Under the pieces are notes generated by a model that saw nothing but the letters and a program-made list of their open reading frames with translations, was not told the DNA's origin and did not search any database. A stretch of 64,000 nt of DNA from Virgisporangium ochraceum (lineage in GTDB: Bacteria > Actinomycetota > Actinomycetes > Mycobacteriales > Micromonosporaceae), in contig NZ_BOPH01000069.1 in assembly GCF_016863655.1 (NCBI RefSeq), positions 40,598 through 104,597 of the forward strand, written 5' to 3'. Position numbers and translations under genes: made by a program. Numbering within the stretch: the first letter of the stretch is position 1; every line of letters begins with the position of its first letter. Positions 44,829 to 52,683 of this stretch are shown here, piece by piece.

Positions 44829-45403
44829 GCGGCCCCCTTGACCTCAAGCGGCTCACCAGAGACCAGCCAGCGCCCCCGGGGCGGCCCACCGTCGCTCGGT
44901 TCCTCTGCGGTCTCCGAAGGGAGCGAAGAGCGCGAAGGGAGCGAAGAGCGCAGTTCCTTGGGAAGCGCGCTCTTCGTGCGCTCTTCGGGTCGGTTGTGGG
45001 GCGGGCCGCCGAAGGGAGCGCCGAAGGGAGCGCGTTCTAGGGAACTGCTCTCTTCGCGCTCTTCGCTCCCTTCGCGCTCTTCGGCGGCCACCTTGAGAAC
45101 CCACATCCACCCGCTGTCCATCGCGCCTTTGCGGGACGTGACGCCCGCCTTTTTCTTGGCCCGCTTGAGGGTGTCCTGGCTGAACCCGTTCTTGGCGCCA
45201 GCTCGGAACACGTCAACGGCCTCGGCCTCACCACCGTTGTCGGCTAGGTAGGACGCCAGCCAGGCCGCCGCATCACGGCGTTCGGCGCGGTCATCCTCAT
45301 CGAGGCTCGATCGGGCGTCGCGCAACACGTCTTGAACGGTGCGGTCAGACTCTCCAAGGAACTGGAACAGCCCCGTGAACGTCACACCTCGCCGCGTCGG
45401 CAC
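44825..45403 (-). pseudogene. C-terminal fragment of the split primase-polymerase/helicase gene
   Basis: Frame-consistent continuation of the gene at 46941-48821, cut off by the insertion sequence. From about 45413 it reads SAEVPTRRGVTFTGLFQFLG, the end of the helicase part, then a helical domain (DTLKRAKKKAGVTSRKGAMD) and a Glu/Arg/Ser-rich tail coded by 9-bp repeats. A GTG at 45403 could allow separate translation. Confidence 0.8.
44916..45082. repeat. Mirrored array of 9-bp repeats (iteron or origin candidate)
   Basis: Twelve copies of GAAGRGMGC: four direct (44916-44951), two inverted (44967-44975, 44978-44986), two direct (45011-45019, 45023-45031), four inverted (45047-45082). The order 4-2-2-4 is mirror-symmetric. 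It lies in the 3' end of the replication gene. Confidence 0.85.
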
Positions 45404-45491
45404 CTCGGCGGACCCTCCGTGCCAAGATCAGGTGAGGCAGGATCTGATCCTGAAACGTTGACGCGAGGGCGAGCGAGGAGTCACCTTCCAG

Positions 45492-45893
45492 ATGAGTTCG
45501 AGCGAGCAGGTGCCTGATCCGGAGGTGCCGGCGAAGGCGCGGTCGCGGACGTACTCGGCGGCGTACAAGGCGCGGATTCTGAGCGAGTACGAGTCGTTGG
45601 ACAAGGCGGGCAAGGGTGCTCTGCTGCGCCGGGAGGGCCTGTACACGTCGTTGATCTCGGCGTGGCGGATCCAACGCGATCAGGGCGTGAAGGAGGCCCT
45701 GGCCCGGCCGGCGGGTCGGCCGCCGGCGGATGCGCGGGATCGGGAAAACGCCCGGCTCCGTAAGGAGAACGAACGCTTGCAGGCCGAGCTGTCCAAGGCC
45801 CGCAAGGTGATCGAGGTGCAGGGAAAGCTCTCCGCGCTGTTGGGTCAGCTCGCGACCGACAGCCCGAACTCCGGGAGCGAGCCCACGCCATGA
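45492..45893 (+). CDS. IS3-like transposase OrfA
   Basis: 133 aa. Helix-turn-helix part (YSAAYKARILSEYESLDKAG, LLRREGLYTSLISAWR) and leucine-zipper part (ARLRKENERLQAELSKARKV), the DNA-binding subunit. It overlaps orfB by four bases (ATGA), so coupling or frameshifting may join them. Confidence 0.9.
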   Translation: MSSSEQVPDPEVPAKARSRTYSAAYKARILSEYESLDKAGKGALLRREGLYTSLISAWRIQRDQGVKEALARPAGRPPADARDRENARLRKENERLQAELSKARKVIEVQGKLSALLGQLATDSPNSGSEPTP

Positions 45894-46930
45894 TCCAGGC
45901 TGCGATCGATGACGCGATCGCCGAACTGGAGCCGCTGGTCGGGGTTCGGCAGGCGTGCCGGGCGACCGGACGGCCGCAGGCCAACCATTACCGCCGGCAC
46001 CGGCAGTCCCCGCCGCCACCGCGGCCGGTGCGCCCGCGTCGGCCGCAGCCTCGGGCGCTGAGCCAGGCGGAGCGAGATACGGTGCGCTCGCTGCTCAACA
46101 GCGAGGATTTCGTGGACAAGGCGCCAGCCACCGTCTACCACGAGTTGCTCGACGAGGGCACCTACGTGGCCTCGGTGTCGACCATGTATCGCATCCTGCG
46201 TGCGCACGGGGAGGTCAAGGAGCGCCGCCGCCAGGCGGTGCATCCGCCGCGGGTCAAGCCGGAACTTGTTGCCACGCAACCAAACCAGTGCTGGAGTTGG
46301 GACATCACCAAGCTGCACGGCCCAGCCAAGTGGTCCTACTTCTACCTCTATGTGATCATCGATATCTACAGCCGATACGTGGTCGGCTGGCTGATCGCCG
46401 AGCGCGAGTCCGCCGCCCTGGCTGAGAAACTGCTCGCCGACAGCATCGTCAAGCAGCACATCGACCGGGACAGGTTGACCATCCACGCCGACAACGGCTC
46501 GTCGATGGCCTCCAAGCCGGTGGCTTTCCTCCTCGCCGATCTCGGCGTGACCAAGACCCACTCCCGGCCGCACACCAGTAACGACAACCCGTACTCCGAG
46601 TCACACTTCCGCACGCTGAAGTACCGGCCCGACTTCCCCGAGACCTTCGGTTCCCTGGTCGACGCCCGGGCCTTCTGTCAACGGTTCTTCCGCTGGTACA
46701 ACACCGAACATCGACACTCCGGCATCGCCTGGCACACCCCGCACAACGTCCACTATGGACAGTCGGCAGTCGTGCACGAGATCCGTGCCGACGTCCTCGC
46801 CGCGGCCTACACCCGCAACCCGGAACGGTTCGTGCGCAAGCACCCCGAGCCAGCCACCCTGCCCGACGCCGTGTGGATCAACAAACCGCCCGACCAGGAC
46901 GAGCAGCAGGCTCACTCAAAGATCCCCTGA
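45890..46930 (+). CDS. IS3-like transposase OrfB (integrase core)
   Basis: 346 aa. DDE residues can be placed: Asp in WDITKLHGP, Asp in IHADNGSS and Glu in NPYSESHFRTLKYRPDF. Complete and probably active. Confidence 0.92.
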   Translation: MIQAAIDDAIAELEPLVGVRQACRATGRPQANHYRRHRQSPPPPRPVRPRRPQPRALSQAERDTVRSLLNSEDFVDKAPATVYHELLDEGTYVASVSTMYRILRAHGEVKERRRQAVHPPRVKPELVATQPNQCWSWDITKLHGPAKWSYFYLYVIIDIYSRYVVGWLIAERESAALAEKLLADSIVKQHIDRDRLTIHADNGSSMASKPVAFLLADLGVTKTHSRPHTSNDNPYSESHFRTLKYRPDFPETFGSLVDARAFCQRFFRWYNTEHRHSGIAWHTPHNVHYGQSAVVHEIRADVLAAAYTRNPERFVRKHPEPATLPDAVWINKPPDQDEQQAHSKIP

Positions 46931-46940
46931 CAAACCTGCC

Positions 46941-48821
46941 TCAAAGATCTTGACATGCGGCGGACTCGATGGTGTACCGCAGCGAGGGCAGTTCCTCGCG
47001 ACCAAGGCTGTTCTTGACCTGCGTCATGACGCGTCCGCCCGACTCGTCGGCCTCATCTTTGGCGAACCCGAAAATCGTGCGCGGGACGTTCTTGAACGCG
47101 CCCGATCCGGTGATCAGTGAGGCCGCGTCGGTGCCGCCCCCCTTGCTGAAATGGGCGATGCCGAGGATGACGCACGCGGTTCGATCAGCCAGTTTCGCCA
47201 ACGGGTCGAGGGCGGTTCTCACGTCCCGCTCTCGGTGCGTGTCGACCCGATCCGAGATCACCGACATCAGCGGGTCGATGACCACCAGAACCACGCCCGC
47301 GTCTCGGATGGCGGCCTCAAGGATGGCGTTGTCGACGGGCAGGCTAAGTGTGACTTCCTCGCCCTCATCGACCACGACATCGAATCGGCCGACCCTCGAC
47401 AGATCGGCGCCCGCCGCGATGAGGCGAGGAACCAGGGTGTGTTTCCATGAGTCCTCAATCGCCACGTACAGAACGGGTCGGGGCTGCCCGTAGAACGCCC
47501 CGGGCAGTGTGCCGGTGGTGATCCTGGCGGCCATCCAGATTCCGAACGAGGATTTTCCGGTCCCCTCCCGGCCCGCCGCAGTGCTGAGAGAACCAGCCGG
47601 CAGGCGTCCGTGGCCCGCGTCCTCCCACGCCCATACAACCGGCTCTGGCTCGATCTCAGATGCCCACGTGATCCGGTAGCTGCGGTTGGACCGTCCCTCG
47701 CCCTCTGGTGCATTGGCGTTTGCGTGGCCGCTCGGCGTCGCCCTGGTCGAGGTGCTCGGCGTGCCGTAGCCCTCGGCGCCCAATGCCCGAGCGGCCGCCT
47801 GGTAGTCGCCACCGTGGTTCAGCGCGGCGTACGCCGCAAACTTGCTGTAAGAGCGATCGGCCTCGAAGTCACCGCTGCTGGTGGTGAACACGTACAGGAG
47901 ATCCGACCCGCCATAGCCGACTGTGGCCGAGGTGCCCTCGCTCTTGCCGGGGCGCCGCCAGTGCTCGGCCCCGCCATGCGTCCCGACGTACGTCCACCCG
48001 TGCGGTTCCAGGATCTCGGCCCACTCGGTCCGCTCGGCGTAGTCGTCGCCAGGGCGGCCCGCTGAGGCGGTGCGCTGGCGCGGCGGTTCGGCCGGTTGGC
48101 GCGGCATCTCATCGAGAGTGCGAAACAGCCCGAGGAACGTTTCGCGTTCGTCGGGCGTCAGGGTGGCGATGGTTTCCGGCCCGCCGCTCGTGACCGCCCA
48201 TGGCCCACCGCTCGGGTGCGTGTGCCCGCCCGAGGGCGCCACCACGACGAAACCGCCCTTGCCGCGCGTCTCGGCCAGCACCTTAATTCGATCGGCCGGA
48301 TTGGCGGCTAGTTCGGCCTCGGTAGCGGGCCGGCGCGCCAGTTTGGCGTTACCCGGTACGGCCTCGCCCTCAAGGCGGTAGATGTAGTGCAGGCCGCCCG
48401 ATGGCGTCCGCTCGGCATAGCCCGAGGTGACCCGTTCCCACAGCTTGCCGCAGCCCGTGGCGTCGGCCAAGGCGCCGAGGCGCTCAACCGCGCCAGCCTC
48501 GACCGCGCGGCCCTCAAGCTCAACCATTTCGAGGCCGCCTGACACTGCGCCGCAGATGAGGCCGAGGCCCTGGGCGCCGTTGCGGAACCAGGCGGCCACC
48601 TGTTCGCGGGTCGGCCGCCGCGCCTGGTAAGCCTTCCATTCGCCGAACGGGCGCTTACCCGGCTGCGTCGGCACCACGCAGGCGCCGATGTCGTGCCACG
48701 CCAGGGCCGCGGTGCTCACCTGGACAGGCGTTTGCCCTGGTCCTACACTGAAAGTGGTTGTATTTGTAGTACCGAGTCCGTCTCGTTGGCGCGAGGCGGA
48801 CTCTCCTTTTTCGTCGGCCAT
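46941..48821 (-). pseudogene. Bifunctional primase-polymerase/helicase of the AICE, truncated by the IS
   Basis: 626 codons remain of 814. The N-terminal primase-polymerase domain (about 35-235) shows LEMVELEGR, where the metal site usually has D-x-D, and PSGGLHYIYR. A RecA-like helicase domain follows: Walker A GREGTGKSS (417-425), and VVLVVIDPLMS as Walker B. After IESA at the break, five residues coded by the IS and a stop follow. It should start replication of the excised element. The truncated product keeps both catalytic domains, so some activity cannot be excluded. Confidence 0.87.
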
Positions 48822-48822
48822 G

Positions 48823-49026
48823 TCAGGCCGCCTCGGTGATCTGCGCAGTCAGCCAGCGCTCAACATCCGACCAGCGGTAGCGGACGTGGCGGCCCACCGT
48901 TGCCCACGCTGGCCCCCGGCGCCGGTAGCGCCAGTCGACCAAGGTCGACACCGAAACGCCGAGAAACTCGGCCACCTCGGCGGGGGATGCAAGTGGGCGC
49001 ACGGCGCCCGATGTCGTTCGGCCCAT
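48823..49026 (-). CDS. Excisionase-like DNA-binding protein (Xis)
   Basis: 67 aa with a winged helix-turn-helix (SPAEVAEFLGVSVSTLVDWR, VGRHVRYRWSDVERWL). Such proteins stand beside int and rep in AICEs and direct the integrase to excise. One base separates it from the primase gene, so both are on one message. Confidence 0.88.
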   Translation of the reverse strand: MGRTTSGAVRPLASPAEVAEFLGVSVSTLVDWRYRRRGPAWATVGRHVRYRWSDVERWLTAQITEAA

Positions 49027-49287
49027 GGCCGTTCCCTCCGAATTCGTCGGACCGTAGCCCGAGAGTCGTTGTTTTTGTGGACATGCAGAACAGCCCGGTT
49101 GGCTAGCGATGGCTGATTGCCAGCGGTGCCAACGGGTCTGGTGCTGTTCTTGCTGCCGATCTTGAGTTTGCGGAACGTCCGACTACTTTCGCAAGCGTCG
49201 GGCGAAATCTGTCACGTTCGGATGTGACAGGAACACTTCGTATGACATCGGTGATCCATCTTGCATTACGGATGATAGACACGCAAG
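49027..49287. promoter_or_regulatory. Divergent control region of xis/rep and the XRE gene
   Basis: Contains two inverted repeats: CTGTCAC/GTGACAG (49209-49230) and CCATCTTGC/GCAAGATGG (49256-49291, overlapping the XRE start codon). TAGACA at 49276-49281 lies six bases before that ATG, a possible leaderless promoter. Confidence 0.6.
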
Positions 49288-49893
49288 ATGGAGACCGTGA
49301 CCGAGGATCGAACAGCCAAGAACCCTCTCGGGCCGACCGGGCGTCGGGCCGCGGAGAGGGTTCGGATGCTGCGTGAGCAGCAAAAACTGCAATTCAAGGA
49401 GCTATCTGAACGGCTGGCTGCGCTCGGGCGACCAATCGCAGCGCTCGGCCTCTCGCGCATCGAGAAAGGTGAGCGCAGGATTGACGCCGATGACCTGGTG
49501 GCGCTGGCGCTAGCCTTTGGCGTCACACCGCTGGCGCTGTTGCTGCCCAATATCAGCCCTACGGGCATCACATGGCGTCCCGACTCTGTCGACCTCACTT
49601 CGGAGCGGGCCATGACCTTCCCCGAGGCGTGGCGGTGGGCAACGGGCGTTCAGCCACCAGACGCCATCAGCCTCAGTGAGTCGCTGCGGTGGGCGGAGTA
49701 CCTGAGTCCGCTGGCCGATGCCGCCAAGTCGGGCGTGCTGGCGGGCATCCCTGCTGGGAAGATCCGCGCACTTGTCGGCCAGGCCATCGAGGAAGCTTTG
49801 GCGCAGCGCGATGAGGAAATGTGGTCCGAGGGCGAGGTTCCAGACTCGCAATTCGACCTTGAAGCGGAGAGGCGGCGCGACGATGGCCGTTGA
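49288..49893 (+). CDS. XRE-family regulator of the AICE
   Basis: 201 aa. N-terminal helix-turn-helix domain (RVRMLREQQKLQFKELSERL, IEKGERRIDADDLVALALAF), then a helical region of unknown fold. It likely represses its own promoter and the xis/rep promoter, given the palindrome over its start codon. Confidence 0.85.
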   Translation: METVTEDRTAKNPLGPTGRRAAERVRMLREQQKLQFKELSERLAALGRPIAALGLSRIEKGERRIDADDLVALALAFGVTPLALLLPNISPTGITWRPDSVDLTSERAMTFPEAWRWATGVQPPDAISLSESLRWAEYLSPLADAAKSGVLAGIPAGKIRALVGQAIEEALAQRDEEMWSEGEVPDSQFDLEAERRRDDGR

Positions 49894-51094
49894 TGACCGC
49901 TGGTATCTCAGCAAAAAGGACGCTGACGGCAGGCGTGTCCCGAGCGCGCGTCACGGCCGAGGGAAGCGCTGGCGCGTGCGGTATCTCGATGACGCTGGCG
50001 TGCCCCGCGAGCGCATGTTCGAGCGCAAGCCAGACGCCGAACTGTTTGACGCCAACGTGCGCGCCGATGTCAGCCGAGGCCAATACATCGACAACCGGGC
50101 GGGCAAGGTCACGGTTGCCGAGTACGGGACACAGTGGCGGGCAAACCAGATCCACGCCGATACCACTGTGGTCAAGGTTGAGCTTGCGTTCCGTCTGCAC
50201 ATTGAGCCGAGGCTCGGCCACATGTCGATGGCGGCGGTGCGTACCAGCCACATTCAGGCGTGGCTCAAGGATCGGGCCGAGGTGCTGGCGGCCACCACGC
50301 TGCAAGTGGTGTTCTCCTACGTCCGATCGATGTTCGCCACGGCGGTACTTGACCGGATCATCGGCACCTCGCCATGTGCGGGCGTGTCCCCGCCCGCGAT
50401 TGAACGTCGGGATTACTACATCCCCACCCCCGGCCAGGTTCACGCCCTGGCCGAGGCGATAGACGGCCGGTACTCGGCGGCCGTCTATGTCGCAGCGGGG
50501 TGCGGCCTGCGCCTCGGGGAGGTGCTCGGCCTTGAGGTGGGAAACATCGACTTTCTACGCCGTGAGATCCACGTCAGACACCAACTCAAGGTGGTCAAGG
50601 GGCGCAAGCCTTACCTCGGGCCTCTCAAGACCAAGAACAGTTACCGGTCGGTGGAGCTACCCGACGAGTTGGGCCTGGCGCTGGCGGCGCACATCAAGGC
50701 CGAGCACCCCAAGGCGTTCGAGGTGGATGACCTCACCAACCCCCGCAAGCCCTTGCGGCGCGAGGCGAACATTATGTTTCCCTCGGTCAGCGGTGACGGC
50801 CTGATCCAGCTTGGCGCATCCTGGTCGCGGCTCTGGACCCCCGCCCGCAAGGCGGCGGGCCTACCCGAGAGATGGGGGATGCATGGGCTACGGCACTACT
50901 ACGCAACGCTCTTGATCCATGCGGGTGCAAGCGTCAAGACTGTGCAGATGGCGCTTGGGCACAGTAACCCCACCATCACCCTCAACACCTACGTCGGGGA
51001 GTGGCCCGAGGCGCTCGACCGCACCCGCGCCTTGGTCAGCAAAGCGCTGTGGAATGCCGATGCGGCGGCCCGCTCGGTGGTGGGCCGAGCATGA
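49883..51094 (+). CDS. int: Tyrosine integrase of the AICE
   Basis: 403 aa. N-terminal arm and SAM-like domains, then the catalytic domain with Arg in GCGLRLGEVLGL, HGLRHYYATLLIHAG and LGHSNPTITLNTY with the catalytic Tyr. It starts inside the end of the XRE gene and ends 72 bases from the attR core. Confidence 0.95.
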   Translation: MAVDDRWYLSKKDADGRRVPSARHGRGKRWRVRYLDDAGVPRERMFERKPDAELFDANVRADVSRGQYIDNRAGKVTVAEYGTQWRANQIHADTTVVKVELAFRLHIEPRLGHMSMAAVRTSHIQAWLKDRAEVLAATTLQVVFSYVRSMFATAVLDRIIGTSPCAGVSPPAIERRDYYIPTPGQVHALAEAIDGRYSAAVYVAAGCGLRLGEVLGLEVGNIDFLRREIHVRHQLKVVKGRKPYLGPLKTKNSYRSVELPDELGLALAAHIKAEHPKAFEVDDLTNPRKPLRREANIMFPSVSGDGLIQLGASWSRLWTPARKAAGLPERWGMHGLRHYYATLLIHAGASVKTVQMALGHSNPTITLNTYVGEWPEALDRTRALVSKALWNADAAARSVVGRA

Positions 51095-51110
51095 CCGCCG
51101 CATCGCTGGT

Positions 51111-51139
51111 TTGGGCCGCATCTGGGCCACGTGATCTTG
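51111..51139 (+). repeat. Arm-type repeat near attR
   Basis: 29 bases, 26 of them shared with 34108-34136 in the same direction; itself built of two TGGGCC units. It lies between int and the attR core. Confidence 0.55.
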
Positions 51140-51166
51140 ACTGCTGTGTTTTGCCTGGTAAACGGG

Positions 51167-51198
51167 CCGCCTACGGCAGGTCGTACTGGTACAGGTTG
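51167..51198. other. attR of the AICE
   Basis: Right copy of the 32-bp core. It forms the last nine codons and the stop (51171-51173) of the glucosaminidase gene. Confidence 0.93.
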
Positions 51199-52028
51199 TA
51201 CTTGACCATGATGGCGACGAGCTTGTCGGTGTACAGCAGGTCCGTCGCGTAGCCGGCCTTGTGGATCTCGGCGGCGAACTGGTTCGGGAACTTCGAGTAG
51301 GTGAAGGCCGGCGCGTAGCGGGACAGCGTCGCCAGCTGCTTGCCGTGGTCGCGGAACGAGTCGGTGGGCGACTTGTAGACCCGGAACGTGGCCGTCGTCG
51401 TGAAGCAGGTCTGGGTGACCTTGTCGCACTCCTGGGTCACGTACTCGTGGCAGCTGACCGCGATCGCGCCCGGGTTGCCGAAGCACTTCATGCCGAAGTA
51501 GTTCAGGTCGTTCATCGACAGCTTGCTCTTGCCCCAGCCCGACTCGAGGATCGCCTGCGCCAGCGTCACCGACGCGGGCACGTTGAACTCGCGCTGGCTG
51601 GCCTGTGCCGGTCCGGCGGCCGCCGCGAGGAACGCCGCGTTGCTCACCGTGGTGAGCGGGCCCGTCGGCGCGGCCGGAGACGGCGCCACCGGCGTTGTGG
51701 GCGGGCAGGCCGGGATCTTCATCGTCGTATCGACGTGCGCGTGCGACAGGTACTTGCCGTTGGTCAGCCGGTCCCACTGCGTGGTCTTGCGCACGCTGCC
51801 GCGCACGTACTGGCCGTTGACCTTGCACGAGATCGACACCCGGGCACCGTCGCGCACGGAGCCGGCCCGCTCCGACCACTCGCTGGCCGCGGACCGGAGC
51901 ACGGCGTCCCCGGCGATCGTGGCGGTGACGTCGGCGCTGGCCGCGCCGGCGCTGAACGTCAGGACGGCGCCGGATGCGCAGACAGCCAGGAGCGGGCCGA
52001 GCAAAAGGCGGCGGGCGGAACGGAACAT
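51171..52028 (-). CDS. Secreted glucosaminidase (GsmA-like), target gene of the AICE
   Basis: 285 aa. Signal peptide (about 1-32), an SH3-like domain (about 33-110, with TTQWDRLTNGKYLSHAHVD), a Pro-linker and a C-terminal glucosaminidase domain (about 128-285) with the catalytic Glu in LAQAILESGWGKSKL. It cuts peptidoglycan glycan chains. The build resembles GsmA, the spore-separation hydrolase of Actinoplanes missouriensis, as I recall it. The last codons are the integration site; the frame is kept, but the old terminator is now 17.2 kb away. A hairpin (52039-52067) lies before the GGAGG ribosome site. Confidence 0.87.
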   Translation of the reverse strand: MFRSARRLLLGPLLAVCASGAVLTFSAGAASADVTATIAGDAVLRSAASEWSERAGSVRDGARVSISCKVNGQYVRGSVRKTTQWDRLTNGKYLSHAHVDTTMKIPACPPTTPVAPSPAAPTGPLTTVSNAAFLAAAAGPAQASQREFNVPASVTLAQAILESGWGKSKLSMNDLNYFGMKCFGNPGAIAVSCHEYVTQECDKVTQTCFTTTATFRVYKSPTDSFRDHGKQLATLSRYAPAFTYSKFPNQFAAEIHKAGYATDLLYTDKLVAIMVKYNLYQYDLP

Positions 52029-52099
52029 CGCGGGCCTCCGGTGGGGGAACGTGGTGTGTTCCCACCGTCGGCGTCACGGGTAGCCCGCTCCGGACCCGT

Positions 52100-52120
52100 T
52101 CCGGTGCTTGATGGTTGCCG
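52100..52120 (-). promoter_or_regulatory. TcrA-box-like site upstream of the glucosaminidase gene
   Basis: Minus strand GCAACCA, four bases, GCACCGG; two changes from the box, 72-92 bases before the start codon. Confidence 0.52.
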
Positions 52121-52651
52121 GGCTTCCGAGGGTTGCGACCCGGTTTCCGGGGCCGGCTCGGGCGCTCCGAAGGCACGTCGTCGGCCGGGTGCAGGGCGGT
52201 ACCCGCGGAGATCTTGGACGTCTGTACATCGATTCCGATGCAGGAGCGTCCAAGATCGCGGGGAGGTGCGGCCCGGGTGCCCGGGCAGCGGGACAGCGGC
52301 GGGCGGGGGAGGGGTGGGGAAGGCGGGAGCGGCGGGTAGCTGGGGCGGGGGAGTGGGGCGGGGCGAGTGGGGTCCTGCGGGGTGAGGCGGGTGGGGGTTC
52401 CGCGGGGTGAGGCGAGTGGGTCCCGCGGAGCAGGGAGGGTGGCGTGTGGGTAGCGGCGTGGGGGTGGCCGCTGCGCTGGATGGCGCGTTGAGCGGACCGC
52501 CCGGGGCACCGGCCGGCCGCGGACCGGGCGCGAACCAGCGGCCTACGTGGTGCTGTAATGCCCGCGCGGCCTGCGCCGCCGCCCGCGACCCGCGCGCGGC
52601 CTACGCCGCCGCCCGCGACCCGCCCGCGACCCGCGCGGCCTACGCAGCGTC
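52121..52651. other. Intergenic region with palindrome, G-rich stretch and repeats
   Basis: No convincing gene. It holds an 11-bp inverted repeat GATCTTGGACG/CGTCCAAGATC (52210-52257) with an inner CATCG/CGATG hairpin, a G-run stretch able to form quadruplexes (52299-52440), and two and a half copies of a roughly 30-bp GC-only repeat (52560-52650). Confidence 0.65.
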
Positions 52652-52683
52652 CACCACGTAATCCGCGCGCGGGTTACGTGGTG
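52652..52683 (-). terminator. Terminator of the metalloprotease gene
   Basis: Perfect 10-bp arms CACCACGTAA/TTACGTGGTG with a 12-base loop; the stop codon TAA (52676-52674) is part of the stem. Confidence 0.72.

Larger units (their letters stand above)
45414..46957 (+). mobile_element. IS3-like insertion sequence in the replication gene
   Basis: About 1.54 kb with orfA/orfB. The sequence CGGCGGAC flanks it on both sides (45406-45413 and 46958-46965), and removing the insert plus one copy restores an 815-codon frame. Imperfect ends: TGCCAAGATCAGGTGAGGCA at 45420 and, inverted, TGTCAAGATCTTTGAGGCAG from 46955. An 8-bp duplication is longer than usual for IS3, and a few bases lie outside the matching ends. 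Confidence 0.85.
33967..51198. mobile_element. Actinobacterial integrative and conjugative element (AICE), 17.2 kb
   Basis: A perfect 32-bp direct repeat at 33967-33998 and 51167-51198 bounds the region; one repeat plus interior is 17,200 bp. Inside are a tyrosine integrase, an excisionase, an XRE regulator, a primase-polymerase/helicase gene, spdB-like and FtsK/TraB-type genes: the set of an AICE that moves as double-stranded DNA. The integrase gene lies next to attR. The attachment site is in the 3' end of a glucosaminidase gene, whose reading frame is kept. The replication gene is broken by an insertion sequence, so autonomous replication may be lost. Confidence 0.93.

Noticed and set aside
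44916..45082. CRISPR-like array
   Set aside because: Repeats are 9 bp, in both directions and mostly without spacers; no cas genes nearby. Better seen as iteron-like DNA.
52407..52661. Short plus-strand frame with an ARDPxAAYAA repeat
   Set aside because: Only a GC-only DNA repeat read as protein; no ribosome site and no folded segment.
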